From Chrysomallon squamiferum (Eukaryota; Mollusca; Gastropoda; Neomphalida; Peltospiridae): a stretch of DNA of 64,000 nucleotides. A program made the position numbers and the translations under genes. The stretch spans positions 8,767,538 through 8,831,537 of the forward strand of contig CM022667.1 in the NCBI GenBank assembly GCA_012295275.1. The letters are read 5' to 3'. Position 1 is the first letter of the stretch. Each line of letters starts with the position of its first letter. The notes under the pieces were generated by a model. It was not told the DNA's origin and did no database searches. It saw nothing but the letters and a program-made list of their open reading frames with translations. Below, one piece after another: positions 40,141 to 52,944 of the stretch.

Positions 40141-40230
40141 AATATATAACCACCCGATTCACAACGTGACATACCCACAAAAGCTTCAGCCCATCGGCCA
40201 CAACGTCACGGTCACCTGACTTCTGACAAG
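40141..40230 (+). promoter_or_regulatory. possible core promoter and first exon of the LRR gene
   Basis: An unusually GC-rich island (about 40015-40230) in an AT-rich intron. It contains ATATATAA at about 40142-40149, then about 80 bp with CAACGTGAC and CAACGTCACGGTCACC, then a consensus donor (GACAAG followed by GTAAGC, GT at 40231-40232). This is the expected layout of a TATA promoter with a short non-coding first exon. The nearest + strand acceptor serving a gene is at 50388, before the LRR start codon, implying a ~10-kb 5' UTR intron. Purely sequence-based inference. Confidence 0.3.
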
Positions 40231-40780
40231 GTAAGCACAAACATTGTTAATCACTTATCAATAGATTTTTATTTTTTATTTTGACAGCACGGATTCAATA
40301 TTTAAAGGGTTCTTTTTGATGGAGAAGTGGTTGTTATGTTTTGACAAAAGTGTTTGAAAAATAATGATAATAAAATTTGAAATAATATAAAATTAAAAAA
40401 AAAAAATGATAAATAAATGAATAAATAACAAAATATTAATATGGAAAGAGTTTGTCAGATTTTGAAAATATCTGAATATATTTATAAATTTTAAATATAT
40501 ATGGATATTTTCAAATTATAACAAATTCTTTTAATATTAACATTTTGGATATATATATGAGTGTGTGTATGTGTTGAAATAAATTCAAAGTATAACTAAT
40601 TTAAAATCTGAAATAAATTTAAATCAAAAGGAAAAAAATAAAAATAAAAAGGAAAAAATTAAAAATGAAAGAAAAACAAAAATTAAGTTTGTAAAAAAAT
40701 TAAAATGTAATTATTTTCTAGTTTTCATCTCTCTTTGAAAATAACTCATTTAAATTTTCCTCCATCTTTCTAAAAACGAA

Positions 40781-40838
<58 letters not shown>

Positions 40839-41914
40839 CAACAATAATAACATCAACAACAACCTCGACTGCAGTATTAAGCAGTAGGGATAAGAAAACT
40901 TCTAAAATAATCCTTTTTATCAAAAAGTACACATACTGATAATTCAAACTAGATTTAGAACAATGGAAAAATACAATGGAAAAATCCAAGATACCTCTCC
41001 TTACAAACAAAACAAAAAGCATAATAATAATATAAATTTAAAAAAATTAAAAAATTAGAAATTAAAAGAAAGAAATAAAGAAATAAAGAAAGAAAAATAA
41101 TAATATAAATAACAATAAAAATAATAATAATAATAATTATAATAAAGATTATCAACAGTATTCCTGATTCTGTTTTATTACAAGAACATGATCTGACAGC
41201 TCACAAAATAAATTATGTGTTTCTGGAATCATTAAAAATTAAATGTATCAAGTATTTTGCAAAATAAAGGTCCCAAGACAAAATAAACTACATTTAAAAG
41301 ATTATTTATAATAAATATATCATGAATATACATTTTTAAATCAGACTCTGTTATAGACATTGTAAATGTTAAGTAAAATTAATAATAATAATAATAATAA
41401 TAAACACTTCCTAATCCTGTCCAGGAAAATCTAAGCTCTTTAGTAATGGAGAGACTGTCTTTACTATAAATATTCTAGAAATGTCACTTTTCCTCTCCTG
41501 CCCACATGCACCCCCCCATAGAGTACATGTAGTACATTGTTTTAAAATGAAACCTCGAGAAAGAGATAAAAAAATATAAAATAAAATAATATTTTAAAAA
41601 TTACAACAAATCGCTCTACATAGATATGATGTCCAGTTACAGGATGCAGATAAAATATATGTCACTATTCAAAATTGTCAAAGGTAAGATTTAAAATCAA
41701 ATTAGTAAGGTTTGTGAATGAAAAATGTGCAGCTACATAAATATTTATATAATTAATTTGTATTTTCTTTCAAGAACATCATGGTTATTTGTCAGTTTAT
41801 TTTCAGCTTAGCTAAAAACAAAATATTTATATAATTAATTGTAGAAATAACAAAAATGACTGTATGTATGTGCATATGTGTACTTAATATTAATTTATAG
41901 TAAACATATGTATG

Positions 41915-41960
<46 letters not shown>

Positions 41961-42043
41961 GAAATTACTGGAGTATTCCAAATTAATTTTCTAAAATATG
42001 AAAAATCATGACTGTTTATGTGTGTATCAGTATGTTCAGATAA

Positions 42044-42093
<50 letters not shown>

Positions 42094-43079
42094 TAACAAT
42101 AATAATAATAATAACAATGAATAAAACATTTGATCTTTCCTTAGTAATTTGTTTTTCTTTTGTTATTATTTAAAATTTTATTTGGACAACATAAGAAAAT
42201 TAGAAAATTTCTCAATAAATAACAAAATTTAAAGAAAGAGAGAAATAATATATCAAAAAGACAGAAAAGAGAAAAAAAAAAAAAAAAATCTTTAAAATAA
42301 AATCAATCCAAAGTTATTATAAAAGCAGAAAGGGCCAGTCAACAAATGACAAGTTGGAGGGGGTGAATAAATAATAGGATTATACTTTTTTATATCCTCT
42401 TCTTTTTGAAAAAATTTTGGTTGTATTATTTACATTGTTTTTAGTAATAGCTATTTGATTATTTTTTTAATTGATGAAAGATTCCTAAAGGCAGCCCATG
42501 TACTAGACATGTACAACAAACCCTCCCTAGCTACAGCTTATGACAGTGCTACTTTGTTTTACATTGTATTGTTGCTGTTTTCTTGGGCTTTTTTTTTTTT
42601 TTTTTTTTTACATATATATTTTGTTTTCCCCACAAAATTTTATTTTTTAAAGGTACAATGTTAGAGTAATTATTATTATTATTATTAGTGGTAGAAATAT
42701 TATCAGCAGTAGTTTCAGCAGAAATAGTAGTAACAGCAGTAGGAGTAGTTGTAGTAGCAAACAACATTGGCAGTTGTAGTGGTGGCAATATTTCACTAGT
42801 GGTAAAATAAATGGATTTAATAAGTAAAATGTTCAAAGCTGTACTGTGGTAATTTTAACAATTGTCACAATTATTAAAAATAATTAAAACATACAAATAT
42901 TTATGTTCTTGTGTGTGTGTGTGTGTGTGTCTGTCTGTATGTGTGTTCACTGGTTATTGAAAATGAAAAAAAAATCACTGAGTTATGTTTGGAAAGCTAG
43001 TGATAAAACATGATGAAATAATTTGTTATGTGTTCTTTTTTGTAACACATGATTTTTCAGTAATTCTAAACTTCACTGA

Positions 43080-43620
43080 GAGATGTCACCAAAGCATGAT
43101 GAAATGATCTAACTGTACTGGAATGTGCTTTTTATTTTGCACACGTCACTTCATAAAGTGCACTCTACCTCTCAGTCTATGATGTCATCAAATGTGGGAT
43201 AAAATAATACTGTGTTCTTGTTTAACACATAACTCCTGCCTCCCCCCCCACCTGCCCTTATGCATGATGACATTTTTTGCACACCTCACGTTGAACAGTA
43301 TATATTACCCATTATTTCTTAAACAAAGAAAACTGACAAACTTGTGTCAATGATGTCATAACAGCATGATGCAATTTCTGTCTGAACTGTGCTGTTGGTT
43401 TTGCACACCACCCTTGATAAATCAGTCCATTAAGCTATACTTTATTTTTCAAAACGTAACCCTAGAAAGAGATCATACCCTTTATGTAAATGAAATCACA
43501 ATGAAAGAATGAAAAAATCTATCCCATTTTTTAATTTTAATTATTATTTTTTATTTTTTTGTCACACATCCCAGTGAAAACTGCCATCTACCATTTATTG
43601 GGAACAAAACGTTGCACATA
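43080..43620. repeat. diverged tandem repeat with GATGTCAT and TTTTGCACAC motifs
   Basis: GATGTCA(C/T) recurs near 43083, 43182 and 43351 (GATGACA near 43266), often followed by GCATGATG. TTTTGCACAC recurs near 43137, 43276 and 43400, with GTTGCACA near 43611. The same TTTTGCACACATCAC and GTTGCACAC words occur at 40039-40120. Units are about 120-140 bp but eroded. Confidence 0.5.
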
Positions 43621-43824
43621 GCCGCAAAGTCCAACACAGAAGTCACCTTGACTGCCTCATGGACAATAGCCCTGAGTGAAATATTCAGTGTTTTATCTTG
43701 TTCCATCACGGGTGGGTGATTGTCAGGCTTGGTGAACTGCACGTACTGGCTTATTAAACTTCTGTTACTTACTCAGTCTGGTATCCAATGCTCTCCTGTG
43801 TTACACTTTCAAGCAGGTCACACG

Positions 43825-43877
43825 TCCAGTTTATCTTTCATTTAGGAAGTCCAGTTTATCTTTCATTTAGGAAAAGC
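43825..43877. repeat. 26-bp tandem duplication
   Basis: CCAGTTTATCTTTCATTTAG occurs twice in direct succession, separated by GAAGT. Two clean copies. Confidence 0.85.
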
Positions 43878-45872
43878 GGTAATAAAGTCTAGAGAAGTCT
43901 CGGAACTGAAATAATGCTTAATAAGCACTTTATAAACTGTCAGTGACTGACTTTTCAGCTGTAAGAGTAACACACTGTCACGTTTTTAAACTGCGTCTAA
44001 TACTCACATGACTTTGATCAGTGACACCATTATTTAATACGAATATTTATTTCACACACCTGACACAAACAAACACACCCCAATGAAACAAGGGCTTGAA
44101 CTCAAACACTCCCTGCCCCCCCAAACAATAAAAAAAATAAATAAAATAGAATAAAGCACAGTAATCTAATAATTTTTAAAACTTTCTCAAAGTTAATTTT
44201 CTCTTTCAAGATTATTAATATTTTATATGGCAGTCATAAATCATGTGGTGAGATTTTAAAATTTAAATATGTGCCTATCTTACAAACTGTGACTAATAAC
44301 TGATTAAATTTATGATAATTGTCACGTAAAATATATTAGTACAGTGTTTAGTGGGTTACTGAAATCTTTATTATAATCCTTTATTACATAGGTTAGGTAC
44401 ACTAACATGTAATACTAGTTATGATGATGATGATGGTAATGGTGGTGTGATAGTGGTAGCAGTTGTTGCAGTACTAGTAGTAATAATGGAGACAGTTGTA
44501 GAGGTTAGTAGTGGTGGTAACAGTAGTAGTAGTATTAATTGTAAAAAAAATTATTAGTAGATATAACAGTAAATGTAGCATCACTAGTAATATCAGTAAC
44601 AGCAGCAGCACTAGTGGTGCCTTGTAGCAGATGTTGTTGTTGTTGTAGTAGCAGAGTAACAACAACAAAACTTTCATAATTTTTACATTGCTGATGGCAC
44701 CATCCCAAATCAGTGAATGTAATTTAAAAAATTCAGATCCTGTGTCCAGTTTGAAAAGAGTGAGATTGATTTCAGACAGGAGCACAGAAAACATGACAGC
44801 AGTCACGTACAGACTACACACAACTCTCCTGCGGTTACTGACACATTTAATCCACATATTTATTTACACAGAACAGGGAAATGTATACAGCCACTAACAC
44901 TCTTTTCAACATAACAAAAAAAAAAAAAAAAAAAAAACAACTCCAAAATCCTGAAAACTCTGAAATATTCAGTCCTCAAAAAGAAAGTTTTATTTGCAAT
45001 GAGAGAGAGATATTTTGCTGTCTAAATGATGGTTTTGTAGTGAGTGTTTGAAAAAAATGTGTATTTCGCTAGTACTGACCAGAAAGCAAGATAATTGTCA
45101 CGTATAAAACTCTGTATCTCACTTGTATGGTTATTGACACTTCTTATCTGTTTATGTTTGTGGGATATGGTCACACACATAACAAAACAACAGAAATTTT
45201 TAATATAAATTATACTGAATTTTCATTACGGGTTTATGAAATATTAATACAAGTCTTTAAGCTTGAAGTTAGAGGATTGCAAAATATTTCATGCAGTCAA
45301 TTGGTCCTTAACCTTTTTTGAGAACCTTTTCAAATAAATCTGAAGGTTGACAATGTTTGTGTAAAATGTTACCAAATATTGATACAAGCTTTTAAACCTC
45401 AATTTAGATGATTATAATATAGAATCTGGAAGTAATTGATTCTTATAATTTTTCTTTTTTTCAAAATCATTCAAAACTTCCTAACATTGACATCACTTAT
45501 GTTAAATTTTATACTGATCATAGAAGTTCACTGATTTATGAAATGAAGTTAATGCAATTTTGTTTTAAATATATTTAAATTTATATATTTACACACTGCT
45601 TCTTTCAAAGGAATTACTCCCAAAATAACAACAGTGTAGGTCTTACTAAAATAACATTATTGGTTCATTTTGTTGCAATTCATTGCTTATAGTGGCTTTC
45701 TGAACAGTAAGTTACAATACAAAATGCAATTATAACTTAATACAGAATTACAAAATACATATCTTACTGTACAGGATCTACACTGCAAACAGTAATGTAC
45801 TGTATAATTCACATGATGTACAAAATTATAATATTAAAGATTATTCAAGTAGCACAGCATGCAAACTTTGAC

Positions 45873-45913
<41 letters not shown>

Positions 45914-47819
45914 GGGATTACAGTGTGTACCATCATTCAATAATGTGTTGTGTGGTTAAAGTGCAGAGTTGAGGGATGACAGGTTGCTGGATCTAGTCTC
46001 CTCATTTCCCTCTACAACCAGAGTCTCAGTGCTGCTGTTATCAAAGAGTCAGGTATGTGAGACATTACAGGTGTGAAATTCACAGTGACAGTTGAGTTAG
46101 TTCTCTGAATTATCTGTGTGTCCTTAACACCCACAACACTCAGAAGTGTAAATTAAAAGTGCAGACCTAATTAGCTATGTCTGTAACACACACTCATTGC
46201 AGGGCAGGACCTGTGTGACAGAAAAGGGGGGTGTTCCTGAATAAAGCACAAACACTAAACAAAATAAAAAATAAAAATAAAAATAAAAATAATAAAAAAT
46301 AATAATAATAATAATAAAAAAAAATAATAATAATAATAATAAAAAAAATAATAATAATAAATAAATAAATTAAAAAAAAAAAAAATTAATAAAAAATCTC
46401 AGTGTCACATACATAAAGATCACCTCACTTTATTTCTATTCTTACATGAAATGTCAAACTGCATCAACAGTTTAGGAAATATCTCGGCTGGATTAGTTTA
46501 TCAGATCCAGGTGAGGAAACCTGTCTCTTTGTTTCTTGACAATCTGTGAATCAAATCTGTTAATTCTGAAACTGCTGGAAACAAACATTTATGTTCACTG
46601 ATAAACAAATTAGCAATGGCTGTGGTCTATACCAGTGAATGGACAATGGCAAAAAAAAAAAAAAAGACTGTGTGACACAACAAAAATATTTATTTAGTCA
46701 TAAGATAAGTAAAAAAACACTCAAAAAACTGTAATCAACTAGACATTGTGTTGGAAGGTGATAACTTGCTTTATTTAAATCTAAATATTTATGTAAGTAT
46801 ATTGATAAATATTTTCATTGGTATGTAGTGTGCATGTATTGAAATATATTTCTAATGTTAAAGTTCAGATTAGTATTATGTAGATTGAGTCAGTATGGTG
46901 AACACATTATAATAAATAAATAAATACAGTTACAATTTACAAGTCAGAAACTTTTTTTACATTTAGTGTTCTCAAAATTATTAAATTAAGAAAATATGTC
47001 TACTAAACATTCTAATTCACATTAATTTGTTGAAATATTTTATTCTTTATTTGTCAGTTTATTTGGTAATGTTAATAATTAATTTTTTATTATTATATTT
47101 ATTTACTTATTTGTTTTAACTGGCTAAAACTGTTTTTACAGTGCCAAAAATTTTGTTTTAAAATTAATTGTAAAAGTGCATTAGTGGTCATTTGCCTTAC
47201 CACTGCAATAAAAAAATTTAACAATTTTATGTTGACAGCTATTTTTGAAATAGGTTAGGGTCACAAAAATCAAAACAATGTCAACATTATTAAAAAACAA
47301 ATAATAATAATAATAAAAACCCAAATAAAATAAAAAAAAAAAAACAACACACACCCATAAAACCAGTATAAGTACAGTTTGCCAGATCTCCATCACCATT
47401 GTTATGGCACAGGTTAAACAAAGCAAAAAGTAAACAATATTTCATTTTTTTCAACTGGGGTGGAAACAAATGTCAGTAAAAAAATAACTTTAAAAATAAA
47501 ACAACACAGATTACATTAGCAGTTACACTTTAATTGTGGAAAGCTGTAAAAACAAACAACCAAGTTGAAAATAGCAACTGGACATAGTGCCCCCCCCCAG
47601 CTTAGAGTTTCCAAAAATAGCACACGAAGAAGTAAAGTTTGTGAAGAGACTTTGCTGAAATATGTCAGTGTTTTGTACATCCCATTCCTGTCATGTTTGG
47701 CTTTCCAGAGTCAACATAACCACTTGTCACACTTTGTGTTTCTTTAATTTCAAACACTTTTTTTGATAGCCACAAAGAAAAAGTGTTTGTTTTTATATTT
47801 GACAGGTTAAACTGTTTTT

Positions 47820-48680
47820 AAACAATCATTCATGTCCGATGTGACTGAGAAATATTGTAGCTGAATTTTTTTTTAAATGTTGAACATTTTTGATGGGAAA
47901 AAAAAATAAAATTAAAAAATTAAGATAGTGTGTCTTTTAATTCCTTCCAGGTTAAACTGTTTTTAAACAAACACTCATGGCAAATGTGCCTTGGAATATT
48001 TTATCTTTAATTCTGAAGAAATTAAATACCTAAATATGCGAAGGAGAAATACCTGGCAAATTTGACCTTTTTAAAATACTCATTCACATGTTGGGTGTAA
48101 TATTTCGTCTTAATTTTGAACAAGTTAAGTTGATGATGAATATTCATGTTGGATTTATCTTAAAAATACAGTGTCTTGCACTTTATTTTGGATGTCTGAG
48201 TATATTTGGAAAAGTACAGTGTTTGATAAGTTAATCTGTTTTTACACAGTCATTCACCTGTGGTAAATACTGAGGGTTTAAACAAGAATGAAAACAGTTT
48301 TTAGATGAAACAGAGTGTCTTTAACACTTCATGTTAAACAGTTTTTAGGAGGGTCGTGTTGGATTGGGAAATATGTCTTTTAATTTACAACAGTTCTGAA
48401 AGAGTTTAAATTTGATATTCTTGTTGGATGTGTTGGTAAAATAATTAAAAAAAAACGTGACATAAATAGATGTCAGTTTTCACGTGCTGGAAGTGTGGGT
48501 GAAATACTGACTTTAATACATGACATTTTTTCATGTTTGATGTGTTGATGAACTACTGACTGTAATATGTGACAGTTTTCATACATTGGATGTACTGATG
48601 AAACACTGACGATAAAACCAGACACTTTTTACACATATTGGATATATTGATGTAAACTGACTGATGTAAAAACAAAAAAC
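47820..48680. repeat. eroded ~60-bp tandem repeat
   Basis: Recurring words such as GACA.TTTT.CA(T/C).T, TTGGATGT(A/G)..TGATGAA and TACTGACT are clearest at 48470-48680 with roughly 60-bp spacing. Related phrases (GGTTAAACTGTTTTTAAACAA with 'cattcatg' or 'actcatgg') occur at 47804 and 47950. There is no coding frame. Confidence 0.5.
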
Positions 48681-49198
48681 CTAGGTAACAATTTTTTATC
48701 TACTATTATTGCATGAAGAGGGAAAAAAAAAAAAAAAAAAAGCAGAAATGATTTGAAGTAAGGTGGAGAATTAATTCTGGAGTTTTAGTTTTCTGAAAGT
48801 ACAGATATTATTGCAGATGCAATGAACTTAAAGAGATGTCTTGTTATCAAGTGAACCATTTTGTAAAATGTTTTATATCAAAATTTTATTTTGTATATGA
48901 GGAAATACTTTCAGAAATAAAAAAAATAAAAAAAATAATTTTTAAAATCTGTATTAAAGCACCTTAAACTGAAAATTTAAAAAATTGTAAAACTGTTAGA
49001 ATTTTTCAGAACTGGTAGAAAAGAAATAATATTTTGTTGCAAAAACAAGAAAAAAAAGATGTTATTTATGGAAATGTTAATAAAAGTTGTGTTAAATTAA
49101 AACTTTTCTAACTTGTAATTTAAAAAACAAAACGAAGTTGGCTGGTAATAGTGGATAGACACCAAAAATTTGATTTTGATATTTTGTTACAAATGGGT

Positions 49199-49243
<45 letters not shown>

Positions 49244-49654
49244 CTAATGTCTTTCAGTAATGAAATTATCTGTAAGAATCTTATGATTTGTAACAATGTT
49301 TCATAGTTTCTACCTCTGTCTCAGACCTAAATGATACTTTTTCGGTTACCAGTTTGATCTGCTGTTAAAGGGAGGGTTGTTGTTTGGTGTTTCATATGAG
49401 ATAATGAGTAACATTTTTATAACCTCCTTAGTGCAGTGTTTTTGGCTATTAATCTGTTACTACTGGTGCACAAGAATTCATTTATCACAGATTTTTTGAA
49501 GAAAGTTACCAATAAAAGCTGCTTGTTGTTCACTGGCAATGCATGGTAATAGATAATATTTTTCCACAACTGTCATAATTTAAAAAAGTTCATGGTTAAA
49601 ATAACACGACGTAAAAATTTGCTTACATGTCATTAAACAAACATTTACTCATTT

Positions 49655-49795
49655 ATCAGCTAAATAAAACATTAACAAGCTGAACTCATAATAAAGATTA
49701 TTTTAAAAATACAAAATAAAACATTAACAAGCTGAACTTGTAATAAAGATTACTTTTAAAATAAATAAATAAAACATTAACAAGTTGAACTCTTC
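49655..49795. repeat. ~60-bp tandem repeat, three copies
   Basis: AAATAAAACATTAACAAGCT followed by GAACT and TAATAAAGATTA recurs near 49663, 49715 and 49768, the last copy diverging after GAACTC. Confidence 0.8.
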
Positions 49796-50290
49796 ATACA
49801 TTTTTAATACATGAAATAAAAGAATACTTAAAATGTGATAATAATCTGCAAGTCAGTATGAAAGGCTTGAAGCAGTTTTCAGATTCAGTTTGTGATTCAC
49901 TGATACAAGATTTGCCTTTGGCAGTTACTGTATAAAATCAGCACACAAATAATACTTGGTTTATTTTCTGTGGTTATTAGGAACCTAGATGTATGGAACA
50001 ATTATTTGTAAGTAAGAAATATGTCAACAAAAATCATTTGTAAAAAACAGAGATAGATTGTTGTCTTATGTTTGAATTTAAAAAAGTAGTTTGTCGAGTT
50101 TGTTTTTATTTTATGTTGTTATTAATTTTTAAATTTCATTTATTTTAGTTGTTTAATATTTATATTTTTCCATTTTTATTTATTTATTATTATTATTATT
50201 ATTACTAAATTATTTAATTTGATTTTTTATTAATCATTTTTTTTCTTTCTTCATTATTTTTATGGAAAATGTTTATTTTGTTTTATTTTA

Positions 50291-50293
<3 letters not shown>

Positions 50294-50348
<55 letters not shown>

Positions 50349-50350
50349 TT
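50294..50350. repeat. (TTA)n before the LRR exon
   Basis: About 18 TTA units immediately upstream of the acceptor. Translated in the LRR frame they give poly-Leu and extend the open frame upstream to 50269. The two AG acceptor-like sites (ending 50354 and 50388) lie between this repeat and the true exon. Confidence 0.95.
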
Positions 50351-50388
50351 ACAGAATAAAACTTAAATTATTTTCCTTCTTCTTCCAG

Positions 50389-52422
50389 ATGAATGAAAAA
50401 GCCAGTAAAATGATGAGAGGAACTGTATTAGTTTTTTTAACATTTATCTGCACCACAGTTAGCTCCCCTTGCCCTGTGAAGTTATCACTGTCATGTTCGT
50501 GTGAAGAAAAAGGTTCTCTTACAGATGTTCGCTGTTCCACAACATCTCAACAGAACATATCCCAGCCACTGATAAGTAACACTGCTTCATCTCCACCAAT
50601 GGAAATCAACCTTCTTTCAATCAAAGGAAGTAACATTACATCACTTCCTGCCAATTTCCTACAAGGTGTGGAATCGATAGTGGATGTTGACTTCAGCCAC
50701 AATCTGTTTGCTGAGGTTCCTGTTTGTCTTCTGAGCTTGGAGAATGTTTCTGTTGTGAACCTCTCCTACAACCGCATCGACTACATCAACCTGACACAAA
50801 TACATGCCGAGGTGATAGATATTTCACACAACATCATCAGTGAAATCCACATCTGTGATGTCTCTAACAAATGGCTGAGAGCTGTCAACTGTTCGTACAA
50901 CAGGATCAAAGACATCACACCAGGTCTGTTGGTAGTCTTGGAATATCTTGACCTGAGTTTTAACCTCATTTCAGACCTCCCCACTGTGCCAGAGTCCATC
51001 ATCAAAATGTTAAGCCTGCGTGGAAATTCACTTCAAAGCATCCCTGACAAATTGTTTGTTGGGTTCTCTCAGCTGTCAGCTTTAGACATGTCACACAATC
51101 AGATAATGCACGTCACAAACAAATCATTCAGTGGACTGAAAAACCTGGAACAGCTCGAGTTATCCAGCAACAAGATTTCTGATATCACAGGCAGGGTCTT
51201 CCGGGAGATGGTTTTTCTCAGAAAGCTCAGTCTTGATGAAAACAAGATAGACCAACTTGATGACTTCACGTTTGAAGGTCTTGAAGGGAATCTGGAACAA
51301 CTCGGACTGAGCAAGAACCAGCTGCAGACCGCAGACAACAACACCTTCACAAAACTCTTCAACCTCCGCAACCTTGACCTTTCCAACAACGTGAACCTCA
51401 GTTACATCAACAACATCAACTTCCCACTTCACCTGATCTTCCTCAATCTGAGGAACTGCAACCTGGAGCAGGTCGACGACTGTAAGTTTTACAAATCCGT
51501 TGACCTTCAGCATCTTGACCTCAGTGGAAACAACCTGACCTGCAGCTGTCACCTGTCCTGGCTGTACGTCAAGTTTGAGAGCAAACGGGAACTCAGCCAG
51601 CAGCTGCCAGCTCACAAGTGGACGTGTCACATGACTGACACTTTCAAACTTCCTTTAGGAGATCTGTCGTTCTGCTCAGAGGAGTCACCTGCCAGTCATC
51701 ACTGCAAGCAGGCTCCTCCTCAGATAACTGGCAAGGCTATAGTTGCCAGACTCCACGTTACTTCCGAAACGCAGGGCATCCTGACGACGTGGGAAGTGCA
51801 GCCTGCCTGGGCCATGCAGGAAATTGGAAGTTTCGTGATCACCTTCACCATTGACGGGGGATCCAAGATGGAGTCTCCGCGCCTCGACAACACGAAGCGA
51901 CTTTACATCTTCGACTACAAGGACAATCCGAGCAAATACAGCATCTGCGTGAACATCTTCAACAAAGAGGACAAGATTTTAAAGAGCATGTGCCAAGTCA
52001 TGGCCAAAGAGAATTACCAGATTTTCATCGGCATCATGGCTGGCATCGTGTTTCTCATTCCCTGCATCGTGGCGATGGTGTACATCCTCTTCAAAGACCG
52101 GCGGATGATGATCTACCAGCCAATCATGGAAGACGTAGAAATCAACAAAAGCAACTCGGCTCTCGAACACAAAACTGACCAGACGAACAGTCCCGTCAAA
52201 TGCGTGGGTGTGAAGGCGAGCAAGGTGTGTTCTGTCTCAGAGAACAACAAAGTCAGAGTGAACAACATGGAAGGGAAGAAGGGAGTGAACTCCGATGTAG
52301 CCAAAACGAACGAAGGGTACGTTCCTGATGGCAGTGTTCTCAAGCAAGGCAACAGCCATTACGTCAGTGAGAGAATTGGGGACATGAGTCAGATAAGAAT
52401 TGGTATTGTGACAAAACTTTAA
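50389..52422 (+). CDS. LRR single-pass transmembrane protein, single coding exon
   Basis: Intact 677-residue cell-surface LRR protein. The start ATG at 50389 sits directly after a strong acceptor (CTTCTTCCAG); the open frame upstream is only translated TTA repeat. Order: signal peptide (about residues 8-26), LRRNT cysteines (CPVKLSLSCSC), about 12 leucine-rich repeats (about 60-375; LDLSFNLIS, LDMSHNQIM, LELSSNKIS), an LRRCT cap (TCSCHLSWLYV, about 380-430), an FN3-like membrane-proximal region (about 440-540), a transmembrane helix (about 545-568) and a tail of about 109 residues. The tail has no TIR domain; it starts RRMMIYQPI (a YxxPhi-type sorting motif) and ends VTKL (class I PDZ-ligand pattern). 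The role is probably adhesion or signalling, but orthology is not clear. It is nested antisense in a DHX38 intron and more GC-rich than its surroundings. AATAAA at 52640-52645 suits its 3' end. Confidence 0.92.
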   Translation: MNEKASKMMRGTVLVFLTFICTTVSSPCPVKLSLSCSCEEKGSLTDVRCSTTSQQNISQPLISNTASSPPMEINLLSIKGSNITSLPANFLQGVESIVDVDFSHNLFAEVPVCLLSLENVSVVNLSYNRIDYINLTQIHAEVIDISHNIISEIHICDVSNKWLRAVNCSYNRIKDITPGLLVVLEYLDLSFNLISDLPTVPESIIKMLSLRGNSLQSIPDKLFVGFSQLSALDMSHNQIMHVTNKSFSGLKNLEQLELSSNKISDITGRVFREMVFLRKLSLDENKIDQLDDFTFEGLEGNLEQLGLSKNQLQTADNNTFTKLFNLRNLDLSNNVNLSYINNINFPLHLIFLNLRNCNLEQVDDCKFYKSVDLQHLDLSGNNLTCSCHLSWLYVKFESKRELSQQLPAHKWTCHMTDTFKLPLGDLSFCSEESPASHHCKQAPPQITGKAIVARLHVTSETQGILTTWEVQPAWAMQEIGSFVITFTIDGGSKMESPRLDNTKRLYIFDYKDNPSKYSICVNIFNKEDKILKSMCQVMAKENYQIFIGIMAGIVFLIPCIVAMVYILFKDRRMMIYQPIMEDVEINKSNSALEHKTDQTNSPVKCVGVKASKVCSVSENNKVRVNNMEGKKGVNSDVAKTNEGYVPDGSVLKQGNSHYVSERIGDMSQIRIGIVTKL

Positions 52423-52639
52423 CACAGCATTAGAACTTCTTTACAGGGATTCATTTTCAATTATTTTGATGCGGTATGTCTCCCAGACATGCAGTATTAT
52501 TGAGTACAAGAACTCTCTTTCCATTACAAACAAACTGGATACGAACAAACACAAACGAATTGGAACCAAAAAATAGAAGTAAATTAGTCCATGGTGAACT
52601 GTGATGGAAGACACATGCACACACACACAGACAGACACA

Positions 52640-52645
52640 AATAAA
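52640..52645 (+). terminator. AATAAA polyadenylation signal, LRR gene
   Basis: Canonical hexamer 218 bases after the LRR stop codon at 52420-52422. Usage is inferred. Confidence 0.45.
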
Positions 52646-52944
52646 TATATGTCAATACACTTTAACTTTGAAATGTGTTAAACAATTCCTATTTTCTTAT
52701 TTATTTATGTCATGAATGTAACTGACATAATTTACTCTTAATGTCTCATGAATTCCATTTTAAAGCGTCATAGAATTTACCAATAAATTCAGCTTTCAAA
52801 GAAAAACTCAGTTTATAATGAATGATTTAATCACATAAATAAAAAAAAAAACTTTAATCGTATAATTTGTTATTCAAAGTAAGATTTAACAATTTAAAAA
52901 TCAGCTACTCTATGTCATCTAACACATACTGATTATAATTTTCT

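Noticed and set aside
40007-40219. 70-codon plus-strand frame in the GC-rich island
   Set aside because: It starts in and crosses the TATA-like box and putative first exon. Composition is Pro/His/Thr-rich without a domain, so it is better explained as regulatory sequence.
45945-46020. Possible second SINE head (GGTTAAAGTGCAG .. GGATCTAGTC)
   Set aside because: The B-box match is poor and no A-box consensus is clear at the right spacing.
50269-50388. Upstream ATG extending the LRR protein by 40 residues
   Set aside because: The extension is mostly poly-Leu from (TTA)n. A strong acceptor sits immediately before the ATG at 50389, and the signal peptide follows that start.
51160-51630. 156-codon minus-strand frame inside the LRR exon
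   Set aside because: Antisense shadow of the LRR coding sequence; no family resemblance.
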